A DNA stretch of 64,000 nucleotides, from NCBI GenBank assembly GCA_963576475.1, contig OY754987.1, forward strand, positions 11,402,847-11,466,846, read 5' to 3'. Under the pieces are notes generated by a model. It was given only the letters and a program-made list of their open reading frames with translations. It searched no databases and was not told the origin of the DNA. The stretch is from Molanna angustata. Its lineage: Eukaryota; Arthropoda; Insecta; Trichoptera; Molannidae. Positions 1 to 11,578 of the stretch are shown piece after piece (the stretch's first letter is position 1; every line of letters starts with the position of its first letter). Made by a program: the position numbers and the translations under genes.

Positions 1-146
1 TGGCGGTATGAACAAATCTATTGACATATGTACTATGCATCTAGAGAATATACCACACTCAAGTTGTGTAAGCTTTCAATAGATGGCGGTGTGAACAAAA
101 CTATTAACATTGTTATAAATATCTAGAAAATATACCACACTCAAAT
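1..146. repeat. two-copy direct repeat, 83-bp period, cut by window edge
   Basis: The first 62 bases recur from position 84 with a few changes: both copies begin with tggcggt(a/g)tgaacaaa and end with atataccacactcaa. The window starts inside the array, so its true extent is unknown. The motif between the copies (caatagatggcgg) matches the CATCTATTGAG ends of small elements near 22.5, 40.9 and 48.8 kb. Confidence 0.75.
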
Positions 147-217
147 TTACCTATGATTTTTTTTATTACATCAGAATTGATTTTTTTATTAAATTTATGT
201 GCTAACAAGTGTACAAG

Positions 218-541
218 GGCAAGTAACTGTCTCTCTCAGGTTTCAGGTAAATTCTCTCAGTCTCTCTCAGGTTTCAGGTAAATTCTCGTAGTCTCTCGCA
301 AGTTTCAGGTAAATTCTCTCAGTCTCTCTCAGGTGTAGGGTAATTTTTTTCAGTCTCTCTCAGGTTTCAGGTAATTTCTCTCAGGTTTCAGGTAAATTCT
401 TTCAGTTTCTCTCAGGTTTCAGGTAAATTCTCTCAGTCGTCAGGTAAATTCTTTCAGTTTCTCTCAGGTTTCAGATAAATTCTCTCAGTCTCTCGCGTGT
501 TTCAGGTATATTTTCTCAGTCTCTCTCAGGTTTCAGATTAA
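218..541. repeat. CT-rich minisatellite, about 30-bp unit
   Basis: About ten imperfect copies of a unit built from cagtctctctcagg followed by tttcaggtaaattct. Some units are shortened to about 20 bp. No coding potential is seen. Confidence 0.85.
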
Positions 542-1480
542 TTCAAAGTGACTGTAATAATCATACTTATCACAGCAAACAGAAAAGGAAGGAATTGAAA
601 TACGTACAATAATTATCGTTCAAATATTTTGATACATATAAAATCTATATAATATATTTTTTAATACATTTACAGATTCATAGAGAAGAGACAGACCGTT
701 GTGTGAACAACTCGGGAAAAAAATCCGACACACTGAAAAAAAATATGTTAAAATTAACCGAACTATAGTGACTACAAGACATTTCGTTTTGTGCAACTTA
801 ATATTTTGTGCGCTTAACCAAACAGTACCTACAGTCAAATAGATTAACCTGATAACAAAGGTTTGGTTAAAAACGCAGGTAGCCAGTTCGGTGGTCACAA
901 TTTTTTTTCATTGCAGTTCCCATAATATGATAAATGAAAATTCTTTTGATTGTGCTATGTCATACTCTCGCAACTAAAGATATCATTTAAAAAACCCTCT
1001 CTATTCCGCACCAATTCGGAGCGCTATGCAATGTCTGCTTTCTACCTGCAAAGAGCTATGCAAGATAGATATCTTCAAAATCAGTCACAGTATCCCGTAC
1101 TTTGGTTCTCTTATTACGTGACCCAAAACATTCGGGTGAGCCATAAATATTAGACCTAAAGTCATAAATGGTAAGACCAAGGATGCTCTGGTCACTGTAC
1201 GGCATATTCTCATCCTTAATGTACGTGGATCGAACAGCATATCCCGAGAGGTACCTATAGTACGCCATCACTAATTGCATTTCTGCCATTCATCAATTTT
1301 GTTCCAGAGTGTTCGACATCAGGACATTGACGGTAACTTGTAAAGATCGAAGAAAAAGGAACGCTATAACTTAGCAAAGGGTAAAGTATGAAAGGATGGA
1401 GAGAATTTTATAAAACGATTATAAGAAGCGTTGGAGTTATTCGTATGCTGTCACCAAGGCGATAAATACATTATCTTAAA
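542..1480. other. no supported gene
   Basis: Several short open frames occur, the longest being 92 codons on the minus strand (620-898) and 77 codons on the minus strand (1056-1289). None shows a recognisable domain, codon bias or splice context. The segment 1056-1289 is slightly less AT-rich than its surroundings. I see no basis for calling a product. Confidence 0.4.
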
Positions 1481-1481
1481 G

Positions 1482-1560
1482 TTGCATATAAGTACGCAAA
1501 CATTGGATTTTTCCCTGTCGGGAGTCGAAGATATTTTTATTGACAAACTTTGAACATCTT
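1482..1560 (+). repeat. fragment of a dispersed non-autonomous element ('gcaaacattggattttt' family)
   Basis: The block reading ttgcatataagtacgcaaacattgg, then ccctgtcgggagtc and tattgacaaac, matches one end of the larger copies at 40880-41256 (reversed) and 48484-48846. Only about 80 bp remain here. Confidence 0.6.
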
Positions 1561-1609
1561 TAAGAACCACGACTGTTGAGAAATAAGTAAAATTGCATTA
1601 CTAGCAAGA

Positions 1610-1722
1610 AGCGCATGTAAGAAACAGCGTATCAATGTTGATGAGGCGATGTATGTAGGTATGTGTCAAGATGCGCTGTTCGGTTCTCACTGCCTACCCC
1701 TTGAGGAAGATAAAAGTGGAGA
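1610..1722 (+). pseudogene. LINE 3'-end fragment (RT C-terminus and tail)
   Basis: One frame reads as the extreme C-terminus of a lepidopteran non-LTR retrotransposon: a cysteine-arginine-rich stretch, then a segment equivalent to 'NVDEA', then the degenerate end 'cggttctcactgcctacccc'. The better copies at 19697-20270 and 42561-42770 have the same order. It is 5'-truncated and carries no catalytic domain. Confidence 0.6.
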
Positions 1723-2000
1723 GTAAAAAATACACTTGTCTATACAGACACATACAATATCAATATGAACTTGGTCTCTCAATTTTCTCTTACAGAAGCT
1801 ATTTTACTTCTGTTATATACATTTTTCATACAAATATGAAATTTTTTTCACATTGATATGGCAGACCATTGATTTTTTCTTTAAATTTTGACAATATTTG
1901 AATGCATTTTTGATGAGTGTATTTTTGTTGTATCGAAATTCCAAACAGCATACAAAAATCTCGATTTTCCAGACCGTGAGGGCATTTCGAAAATTTGGAC

Positions 2001-2298
2001 AGATGAAATCATAGAGAAGAAATTAATGGATATCTATGGAAAACTAATCAACTCTAGGTCTATGCACTTTACACATATTATGATGTTAATATGAAGCCAA
2101 TCGTACCTCTAGATTGGGCTGTAGAGAGGACACAAAAAATAAAACAACGTAAATAATGAAATCAAAGAGAAGAAATTAAAAGTTGTCTATGGAAAACTAA
2201 TAAGCTCTAGGTCTTTGCACTTTACACATATTATGATGTAAATATGAAGTCGATCGGATTTATAGTGTGGGCTGTAGAGAAGACACAAAAAGAATAAT
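2001..2298. repeat. direct duplication of about 145 bp
   Basis: Positions 2001-2145 and 2153-2298 are diverged direct copies. Both carry gagaagaaatta, tctatggaaaacta, ctctaggtct, gcactttacacatattatg and gctgtagagaggacac. The second copy abuts the decayed protease end of the gypsy relic. The pair may be remnants of that element's 3' end or a local tandem duplication. Confidence 0.75.
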
Positions 2299-2425
2299 TT
2301 CGTTCGCCGAAAGCCGTACGGCGGTGTACCTATGCCATACTAATATTTGACGCCGGTGACTATATCTGGCATGAAGAGACGATGTTTCATTTGCGACAGT
2401 GTTGTCTCGCACACCTGTCGCAGTT
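2279..2425 (-). pseudogene. decayed retroviral-type aspartic protease start, Ty3/gypsy relic
   Basis: Downstream of the gag ORF, the reverse strand contains a segment aligning by eye with the start of gypsy-type protease: RLFMPD, TGVKY, then a stop where the family has the residue before the active-site D-T-G. The active site itself is ruined (reads G-I-G-T). No reverse transcriptase or integrase follows, so the element is truncated about here. This is a relic, not a gene product. Confidence 0.5.
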
Positions 2426-3409
2426 TTAGTTTTCCGGAAGATTGAAAGTGCAGGGTAGTTGACAATATCTTGCGTTAATTCCAAATCTTTGATGTGGTAT
2501 GCATATATCTTCCTTCTTGTTGTGATTATTATTATTAGGCATATAATTTTTATTATTATTATTTTTATTTTTATAATTTCGATTATTATTTTGTCGGTTG
2601 TGATAAGAATTATTATAATTATTATGACGGTTTCTACTAGACGATCTTGATCTGGAACGTTCTCTTTCTTGATTATTATAAAATGGTCTTGATTGCCTTT
2701 GCTGAAGTTCTAGTCCTAATATTTTGTCAGTCAAAATTTGAATTTGCTGCTGCATTCCAATAAGAAGTTGAACTGTGTTTGGATCGTTATGTGCATGGTT
2801 ATTCATTGTAGATGTAGATGGTAAATTTATCGATTGTATTTCAGCTCTTTTGTTCACCTCCATAATTCTGTCTGCTGTAGTTGCGATTATCATGATGTCG
2901 TCAGTATTAATTGCTGTGATGATCTCTTGAATTCTATGCGGAAGTCTCTCTATCCAAAGTCTTTTGATGAGTGCGTCGTTGTTTAATGTTGGTCCTGCGA
3001 GATTTTTCATTTTTCTTAATAGTTCCGATGGTGTGTTATCTCCCAATTGCATCCCGTGTAGTAGATGTGTGAGTCTTTTTTCTTCCGATCCTTGTAGACG
3101 GTTCAATAATGTTAATTTTAGATTTTTGTAGCGCTCTGTACTTGGTGGAAATTGAATAATATCTGCGACGCAAGACATGGTTTCAGGATCCAATGCTGCT
3201 AAAACATGATTATACTTCGATTCGTCTTTTGTGATTCTCGCGTTCGCGAATTGCGCTTCTATCGTAAAAAACCATAAGTGGATTTTCTCTCTCCATACGT
3301 ATGGTAGTTTGAGGTTCGCTGAAGATATTTCGTTTCCTGTTTCTTGTGATGTCTGATGTAGATTATCTTGATCCATAATGCTTAATTTATCGTAGGACAT
3401 TGTATACAA
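2426..3409 (-). CDS. Ty3/gypsy-type Gag-like protein (retroelement), 327 aa
   Basis: This is the longest non-repetitive intact ORF in the window apart from Bel/Pao pol. Residues about 35-200 follow the arthropod gypsy Gag pattern: LPYVWREKIHLWF, AQFANARIT, YNHVLAALDPE, then a helical region ending IEAL/RLPH-like and a final heptad-rich stretch. From about residue 240 the protein becomes extremely Arg/Ser- then Asn-rich. The C-terminus keeps a C-x3-H-x2-F-G-x3-A-x2-C-x3-C nucleic-acid-binding knuckle. In the family, Gag forms the particle and packages element RNA. It should be followed by protease and RT, but only a mutated protease trace remains. Two other Met codons lie near the start (residues 4 and 12). 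The host genome may simply carry it as a fossil whose gag has stayed open. Confidence 0.75.
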   Translation of the reverse strand: MYTMSYDKLSIMDQDNLHQTSQETGNEISSANLKLPYVWREKIHLWFFTIEAQFANARITKDESKYNHVLAALDPETMSCVADIIQFPPSTERYKNLKLTLLNRLQGSEEKRLTHLLHGMQLGDNTPSELLRKMKNLAGPTLNNDALIKRLWIERLPHRIQEIITAINTDDIMIIATTADRIMEVNKRAEIQSINLPSTSTMNNHAHNDPNTVQLLIGMQQQIQILTDKILGLELQQRQSRPFYNNQERERSRSRSSSRNRHNNYNNSYHNRQNNNRNYKNKNNNNKNYMPNNNNHNKKEDICIPHQRFGINARYCQLPCTFNLPEN

Positions 3410-3539
3410 TTTTATTTAAATTTAAATTTTTATTATTTGTAGACGATTGTATTTGTTAATTAACTAAGTTGCTTTCAATTAATGTTTGAAATTGCTTGAT
3501 GAAATAATGTTTGATCAATTTAGAAATGAATTTGTAAAT

Positions 3540-3665
3540 AAAAAAAAATTTGAATCTTAAAAAAAATTTGGATCTTAAAAAAAAATTTGAATCTTAAAAA
3601 AAATTTGAATCTAAAAAATAATTTGAATCTTAAAAAAAATTCAATATTAAAGAAGTTTTGAATCT
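3540..3665. repeat. A-rich tandem repeat, about 20-bp unit
   Basis: Five to six copies of ttgaatcttaaaaaaaa with length variation in the A run. It lies in the presumed 5' leader side of the gypsy gag (upstream on the minus strand). Confidence 0.8.
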
Positions 3666-5700
3666 TAAAAATGTTTCTTTTGTTTCTTTTCTTTTTAATT
3701 AAAGAGGAATAAAATTTGTTTTATAATTATTTATACGCGTTTCGAAAAATTATTTTTTTTTGAAGTTCTATTTGTATTTGTTTGAAGTGCGATGTTTTGT
3801 TTCTTGTTGCCGTTGATTAAGTTGATATTGGTTAAATATTATATCTTTTTAAAATATTATAAGTTTAAAATCTGAAATAAAGTTACAAGTTATTACAGAA
3901 AATAAATAATATTAAATAATATAATGTTGTTTGTGAAACTCCGGGTATTAATGCTAGATGACAATATTATTTCTGTTACGAGATTCGCGGCGAGTTAACT
4001 GACGTTCGGGATACGGTTTCTCGCTTTGCGGGATTAGTTATTTCGGGAATGCAGTGGCGTCCGAAATATTGTTGCGATGTTATTTATTTTACGATTAATT
4101 TAAAATAAATTTGTTTGGACACGAATTAATGAATATGATTTTAAGTTTTTATAAATATTCTGATGTTTGATAAGATGATTATGTTGTAATTTTTCAAAGT
4201 TAGTTAGGTATTTAATATTATTTATTAAATTATACCCTTGGTTTTAACAAAAATGGCTTAAATAAAATATTATTTTTCAAATGGTTTTTTTTACAATATA
4301 GTATATATTCTCACTTTGTTGCTAAAAATGTTATTGTGTTTTTTTTTTTTTAAATGCAAAATAATATTTTTTTGTTTGGTTTTATTCTTGTATATTATGC
4401 GCGTCACTGGCAAAATTGTTGTTCGGTTTTTTTCGATGGGTATTTTTTTTTATATCACGTGGAATAATATTACGCTTGGTGACGATTTTCGGCAGTATTT
4501 TTACTACACACAATAATAAATTATGATTTGATAAATATTCCAAAATTTAATTCTACCCGAATTATTGGTAGATATCAAAATATCATGATAATAATTTATG
4601 CGAACGCAAAAATAATATCACCTTGATAATAGGTATTTTTGTTACACGATTTTGATATGATTGTTAAATGTGCTAGATTTCTCGTTACCTTCTATTCGGT
4701 TATAATTTTAGACAAACAACATATATTTAAAAAATATGCGGAGTATTATATTCCTTTTTTGTAGGTATTTTTATTAAAATGCCTCTACAATTTGCCAATA
4801 AAAAATGCGTCTATTATTAATTTTTTTAAAAAATCATCAATGATTTTACTTTAGATTGTGCACTGATTTTATATATTTTTTACTAATTTTGGCAATAATT
4901 TTACATATTTTTAACTATTTTTTTTTTAGCAATGACTTTACATATATATATTTTTCAATGAAATTACTATATTTTTTACTGCACAACTGAATATTATTAT
5001 AAAAATTATTATTTTACTTAACTTTTTGTAGAATTCTTGCTTCTCTGGCATGTAATTTTTTATTTTTACTTCGTTTCCAACTTCCTTGGTTTTTTTTGGC
5101 TATTATTTTTTTTCGTCTAGTTTACTTGTTTTGTTTGGTTTGTCTCGTTTCATGAAAAAAAAATAACATATATTATTAATAAACATATACATTTGTATCT
5201 AAAAGAAATATCAGTTATGATACAAAAGTATTCAACAATAATAGGGTTATATTACATATTTATATATGTCGCTTTTTATAATTAAATTTACATGTATTTA
5301 TTTATATAACTATTTCGAAGCATTTTTTAAAATTAATACGCTTCACACGGGTCTTGCGTATTATATTAGGCTAAATTAAATACAAAAAAAATACGATTAC
5401 TTCTGAATGCGTATAGAGTTACCCGTGGGATTCGATCTAGCCAGTCCTTTTTAACGACAAATTCAATTATTTTTTAATTTCTGGCTACCTGTTATGATTA
5501 ATTCTTTAAAAAAAAATATTATTTGTGAAATTATATGGGTAGATTATTAATGCACAAAATTATTTTGTTCCTTTTAACAATTTACCGGTTACAATAATTA
5601 TCACAAATTGAGCACGTTTACTTGGCAACAAAAATATTTATAAAATAATCCAATTTAATACAAAAATAGTACACGAAATAATGCAATTTTTAAAATAATA
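3666..5700. other. AT-rich region without a supported gene
   Basis: Very AT-rich sequence with long T and A runs. The one compositional exception is 3945-4075, a GC-richer block (gagattcgcggcgagt, ctcgctttgcggg, gcagtggcgtccg). Its reverse complement resembles leader sequence seen after the 5' LTR of insect gypsy elements; it may belong to the gag-bearing relic at 2426-3409. Short ORFs here are not convincing. Confidence 0.4.
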
Positions 5701-6060
5701 CATGGGGCTTACCAGTTTTAAACCTTTATTTTTTATGTTACATTATATGCTCAAATACAATTTCGGTGGTTACCAGTTTACTGATTGGTAACCATTGTGT
5801 TTTACTTCACGTTTTTGGTTTACCAGATTACTTGTTGGTAACCAATTGTGATCAAATTCACGTGTTTTGGGTCACCAGTTTACCTGTTTAGGTGTACTCT
5901 CGTCACCTGTTTGGCTTTGGGCCCTCGGGATACCAAGTTACCTGATCTTGGTTACCGAGGACTGGGTTATGCTGCCGATCAAGTTAGATAACCTGTCGGT
6001 GGTCACCCAGGATAGGCTATGCCGGTCTATATAGGCTTTAGGTATTTCAACCTGTTTGCC
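5700..6060. repeat. degenerate repeats of a palindromic ggttaccag...ctggtaacc motif
   Basis: At least three spaced copies of taccagtttac-t-tggtaacca-like units, about 50-53 bp apart (5757-5785, 5815-5845, 5872-5892). They grade into related GGT(T/C)ACC-containing sequence up to about 6060. Each core can form a short hairpin. Function unknown. Confidence 0.55.
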
Positions 6061-6299
6061 TATCCCCAAGCGAAGGTATTGTAATGACTGTGTAGGTACT
6101 TACCTAACACAGCACTACGTACATATAGATGTTTAATATTACAGTAAAACACAGGTAATTAGATGGCAGAAATCAAAAGATAATTGGTGCAATTACTTAC
6201 ATGAATTTATTTGGATAAGCGACTCTAATACATTGAAAATGGTTGACTTAATAAATAATTATATTTTAAATTAGAATAATATACGATGATTACGCGGAT

Positions 6300-6466
6300 T
6301 GAAAACTATGGGGTCGCAAGGACAGCGCGACCGCGACAACTGGAACAGGGTAGATCGAATGAACGCTCCCGGTCTGAGGCGTCTTTATATAGGGCTGAAT
6401 CGTCCGGATTCAGACACTAGCGCGCGCCATACATACAAACACATCACGACGAAACTCACAGTGTAA
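6300..6466 (-). promoter_or_regulatory. possible LTR promoter (minus strand), GC-rich
   Basis: A GC-rich island in AT-rich DNA. On the minus strand it begins tgtgagtttcg, passes a TATA-like ctatataaagacg, and continues into GC-rich sequence ending near cgcgaccccatag. A related start (tgagtttcgatgtgatgtg on the minus strand) occurs at about 45928-45962. This fits the upstream LTR of the minus-strand gypsy relic, but no second LTR is present to confirm it. Confidence 0.35.
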
Positions 6467-6559
6467 AAAAAATACGCTTAAAAATTGTGAAATCATGACC
6501 CTCAACTATTCCATAGTGTGGAGAGTAAAAATAAAAGATAAAAAAATAATAGCCTAGAT

Positions 6560-7108
6560 ATATTTCTTAACTAATTTTTTACTTACTTTTTGTTGTCTGT
6601 TAAGATTGTGTGTACCTATTTCACCTTTAAAACTGTATTTTGTAATTCAAAATATGTAGCATTGGATGATGTCCGATACTCGATGAAGAAAAAATTCCAA
6701 TTCCCATTATCAATGCATTACCTTCTATCTTTAGGATCAACGGAAATTTATAAACTGCTTCATAAGTTCATACAGAAAAATATAGTTATACTGTAATCCC
6801 CCACATTATCTAATAATTTTTCACACTCACTGGAGTTGTACTATTGACTGCATATACACATTGATCAACGTCTTTGGCACAAATAGTCCTGTATAGGGAC
6901 TGGCTGCCTTACTAAAAAAAAAAAAGTAATCCTAATGTTTATTTTTATAGCTTTCTTATTCTTTTGTTTTTTTACTGTAATGTAATAATTTCACAAATGT
7001 ACAGGTGGCTGCTTCAGAACAGATTTATTCTAGTGAGGCGGCTATCTTATATTAAAATAATGTATATGTTTACATGATCATAAATAAATAAATAAACAAA
7101 TAAACAAT
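6560..7108 (+). mobile_element. LINE 3' UTR copy with (taaa)n tail and an internal insertion
   Basis: Both ends match the minus-strand LINE at 33118-33400: left block tttgttgtctgttaagattgtgtg, right block tactgtaatgtaataatttcac through ctagtgaggcggctatc to a cataaataaataaa tail. The 33-kb copy is continuous between these blocks. Here about 270 bp (roughly 6658-6927) ending in an A run interrupt it, suggesting a nested retroposed sequence. No RT coding remains. Confidence 0.75.
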
Positions 7109-7593
7109 ATATAATATTCAACACTAGTTTAAGGACAGTTTTGTATATGTAAAATATGTCTAAAGATCGCTAAAAATAGGGTTGTATTAATTTTAGGAGC
7201 GCTAATATTAATGAATTATTTGTACTAAGGGTTCATTAAATATTATTATCATCGAAACGCTTCGCATAGAGGAAATTAATTGAAAATTCAGTATCTAAAG
7301 AGTTCATTAATTCCATTGTTTTAAATTTGTACCGGGTATCTTCTGCATCGTGGTTGGTGGAAATATTGTTCTGAACTAAGGGAAAATGGGAGAATATTTT
7401 TCCTGTGCATTTTTACGTGTTGTGTATTTATTAATTTAAAAGAGTAAACAAAAAAAGTAGAGACACCCTTTTCAAAATATTGAAATGATACTGTCAAAAG
7501 ATATTCATAAAAATATTCCTTGTATTATACATTATTGTTTACTTTGTCAACCATTTTTATTGAACAACAAAATCGTTCTATTTCATTTATTGT
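7109..7593. other. no supported gene
   Basis: AT-rich sequence between a LINE tail and a SINE; nothing recognisable. Confidence 0.5.
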
Positions 7594-7757
7594 GCCGACC
7601 GCCGTGGCATAGTTGGCAAGCCGTGTTAGGTTTCTGTGCGGGCGTCCTGGGTTCGATTCCCAGCAGAGGAGAAATTTATTTGAATTCATTTTCACGCAAA
7701 TATTGCTTCTCTGGGCTGGAAACACTGGTTAGTTGGAAGAAATTGCCATACAAGTGG
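7594..7757 (+). mobile_element. tRNA-derived SINE (family A), 3'-truncated
   Basis: The head is gccgaccgccgtggcatag, followed by an A-box-like tggcatagttgg and a perfect B-box-like ggttcgattccc, the internal RNA polymerase III promoter arrangement. The body reads ttgcttctctgggctgg and actggttagttggaagaa. Fuller copies (19118-19340 and 35022-35230, both minus strand) continue past a gcgcagggcgcaagg-like block to an (aat)n tail. Here the body stops at about 7757, exactly where the 66-bp array begins. Confidence 0.8.
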
Positions 7758-7759
7758 AC

Positions 7760-10700
7760 CAAGTAAATAGTTTTATGCATTGTCATCTTAAATATACGGG
7801 TCGGATAAAATATAAAATGAATCAAGCAAGTAGTTTTAACATGCATTGTCATTTGGAATACACTGGTCGGTTAAAATATCGAATGAAACAAGCAAGTAGT
7901 TTTAACATGCATTGTCATTTGGAATACACGGGTCGGATAAAATATCGAATGAATCAAGCAAGTACTTTTAACATGCATTGTCATTTGGAATACACGGGTC
8001 GGATAAAATATCGGATGAATCAAGCAAGTAGTTTTAACATGCATTGTCATTTGGAATACACGGGTCGGATAAAATATCGAATGAATCAAGCAAGTACTTT
8101 AAACATGCATTGTCATTTGGAATACACGGGTCGGATAAAATTTCGAATGAATCAAGCAAGTACTTTTAACATGCATTGTCATTTGGAATACACGGGTCGG
8201 ATAAAATATCGAATGAATCAAGCAAGTAGTTTTAACATGCATTGTCATTTGAAATACACGGGTCGGATAAAATATCGAATCAATCAAGCAAGTTGTTTTG
8301 ACATGCATTGTCATTTGGAATACACGGGTCGGATAAAATATCGAATGAATCAAACAAGTAGTTTTAACATGCATTGCCATTTGGAATACACGGGTCGGAT
8401 AAAATTTCGAATGAATCAAGCAGGTACTTTTAACATGCATTGTCATTTGGAATACACGGGTCGGATAAAATATCGAATGAATCAAGCAAGTACTTTTAAC
8501 ATGCATTGTCATTTGGAATACACGGGTCGGATAAAATATCGAATGAATCAAGCAAGTAGTTTTAACATGCATTGTCATTTGGAATACACGGGTCGGATAA
8601 AATATCGAATGAATCAAGCAAGTAGTTTTAACATGCATTGCCATTTGGAATACACGGGTCGGATAAAATTTCGAATGAATCAAGCAGGTACTTTTAACAT
8701 GCATTGTCATTTGGAATACACGGGTCGGATAAAATATCGAATGAATCAAGCAAGTAGTTTTAACATGCATTGCCATTTGGAATACACGGGTCGGATAAAA
8801 TATCGAATGAATCAAGCAAGTACTTTTAACATGCATTGTCATTTGGAAAACACGGGTCGGATAAAATTTCGAATGAATCAAGCAAGTACTTTTAACATGC
8901 ATTGTCATTTCGAATACACGGGTCGGATAAAATATCGAATGAATCAAGCAAGTAGTTTTAACATGCATTGTCATTTGGAATACACGGGTCGGATAAAATA
9001 TCGAATGAATCAAGCAAGTACTTTTAACATGCATTGTCATTTGGAATACACGGGTCGGATAAAATTTCGAATGAATCAAGCAAGTACTTTTAACATGCAT
9101 TGCCATTTGGAATACACGGGTCGGATAAAATATCGAATGAATCAAGCAAGTAGTTTAAACATGCATTGTCATTTGGAATACACGGGTCGGATAAAATATC
9201 GAATGAATCAAGCAAGTACTTATAACATGCATTGTCATTTGGAAAACACGGGTCGGATAAAATATCGAATGAATCAAGCAAGTACTTTTAACATGCATTG
9301 TCATTTGGAATACACGGGTCGGATAAAATATCGAATGAATCAAGCAAGTACTTTTAACATGCATTGTCATTTGGAATACACGGGTCGGATAAAATATCGA
9401 ATGAATCAAGCAAGTAGGTTTAACATGCATTGTCATTTGAAATACACGGGTCGGATAAAATATCGAATGAATCAAGCAAGTACTTTTTACATGCATTGTC
9501 ATTTGGAATACACGGGTCGGATAAAATTTCGAATGAATCAAGCAAGTACTTTTAACATGCATTGTCATTTGGAATACACGGGTCGGATAAAATATCGAAT
9601 GAATCAAGCAAGTAATTTTAACATGCATTGTCATTTGGAATACACGGGTCGGATAAAATATCGAATGAATCAAGCAAGTAGTTTTAACATGCATTGTCAT
9701 TTGAAATACACGGGTCGGATAAAATATCGAATCAATCAAGCAAGTAGTTTTGACATGCATTGTCATTTGGAATACACGGGTCGGATAAAATATCGAATGA
9801 ATTAAGCAAGTAGTTTTAACATGCATTGCCATTTGGAATACACGGGTCGGATAAAATTTCGAATGAATCAAGCAAGTACTTTTAACATGCATTGTCATTT
9901 GGAATACACGGGTCGGATAAAATATCGAATGAATCAAGCAAGTAGTTTTAACATGCATTGCCATTTGGAATACACGGGTCGGATAAAATATCGAATGAAT
10001 CAAGCAAGTAGTTTAAACATGCATTGTCATTTGGAATACACGGGTCGGATAAAATATCGAATGAATCAAGCAAGTAGTTTTAACATGCATTGTCATTTGG
10101 AATACACGGGTCGGATAAAATATCGAATGAATCAAGCAAGTACTTTTAAAATATCGAATGAATCAAGCAAGTACTTTTTACATGCATTGTCATTTGGAAT
10201 ACACGGGTCGGATAAAATTTCGAATGAATCAAGCAAGTACTTTTAACATGCATTGTCATTTGGAATACACGGGTCGGATAAAATATCGAATGAATCAAGC
10301 AAGTAGTTTTAACATGCATTGTCATTTGGAATACACGTCGGATAAACTATCGAATGAATCAAGCAAGTAGTTTTAACATGCATTGTCATTTGGAATACAC
10401 GGGTCGGATAAAATATCGAATAAATCAAGCAAGTAGTTTTAACATGCATTGTCATTTGGAATACACGGGTCGGATAAAATATCGAATGAATCAAGCAAGT
10501 ACTTTTAACATGCATTGTCATTTGGAATACACGGGTCGGATAAAATTTCGAATGAATCAAGCAAGTACTTTTAACATGCATTGTCATTTGGAATACACGG
10601 GTCGGATAAAATATCGAATAAATCAAGCAAGTACTTTTTACATGCATTGTCATTTGGAATACACGGGTCGGATAAAATTTCGAATGAATCAAGCAAGTAC

Positions 10701-11087
10701 TTTTAACATGCATTGTCATTTGGAATACACGGGTCGGATAAAATATCGAATGAATCAAGCAAGTAGTTTTAACATGCATTGTCATTTGAAATACACGGGT
10801 CGGATAAAATATCGAATCAATCAAGCAAGTAGTTTTGACATGCATTGTCATTTGGAATACACGGGTCGGATAAAATATCGAATGAATCAAGCAAGTAGTT
10901 TTAACATGCATTGCCATTTGGAATACACGGGTCGGATAAAATATCGAATGAATCAAGCAAGTAGTTTTAACATGCATTGTCATTTGGAATACACGGGTCG
11001 GATAAAATATCGAATGAATCAAGGAAGTACTTTTAACATGCATTGTCATTTGGAATACACGGGTCGGATAAAATTTCGAATGAATCA
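7760..11087. repeat. 66-bp minisatellite array, about 50 units
   Basis: A tandem array of a 66-bp unit containing acatgcattgtcatttgg, aatacacgggtcggataaaa, and tatcgaatgaatcaagcaag. Because 66 is a multiple of three and most units lack stops, long artificial ORFs arise on both strands: plus 7733-9805 (690 codons, 22-residue repeat) and minus 8099-9145, 9155-10003 and 10309-11136. Units differ at a few linked sites (tatcg/tttcg, agtttt/actttt). The rare variant pair with tcaatcaagcaagt then ttttgacatgc recurs near 8277, 9727 and 10812, showing blocks of units were duplicated. One truncated unit sits at about 10146, and a stop-creating unit at 9803. I treat it as non-coding satellite. Confidence 0.95.
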
Positions 11088-11578
11088 GTTTCAGTTTCAT
11101 TGCCGGCAACCCGGCGTTTATTAAATAAGAATACATGAATTACAATATATTTTTCGTTCCCCGTCTCACTAGGAAAACCTGTTCTGAGACGGGTCACTTA
11201 TAAAATTACTGTTTAAAATATATTATATATTTTCAAGTTCTAGCCTAGATAATTCTGGCCTTGAAATTTATTTAGTAGATAATACACAAAAAATAAGAAA
11301 ATAATATTATATAAACCAAAGTTAGTGTAAAAAAAACAAACATAACAAAAAAGGAAAAAAAAATAACAAATTTCGGACATCAATTTCTTAACAAAACAAT
11401 ATATGAATTTTCTTTCTTACATAGCATAAGTATTTGATATTTCCTTTATAACAACATTTTGTATCATCATAGTATATGTACATAGAACACCTTAGCTATA
11501 ATATTTAATTACATTTACACTAAAAGAGCCGAAATTTGATTTCGGTCTTTATTAAGAACCCAATTGTGTATCATATGG

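Noticed and set aside
3715..3745. Third intact hammerhead from cgaaacgcgta on the minus strand
   Set aside because: Only the GAAACGCGT part is present; no CTGANGA core or helix I is found.
7733..9805. 690-codon plus-strand ORF of 22-residue repeats, and matching minus-strand ORFs, as a repeat protein gene
   Set aside because: The 66-bp unit is a multiple of three without stops, so frames stay open on both strands automatically; the ORF starts in a SINE and ends at a random unit variant.
7794..11080. CRISPR-like array
   Set aside because: The repeats are directly contiguous with no unique spacers, and the window is eukaryotic.
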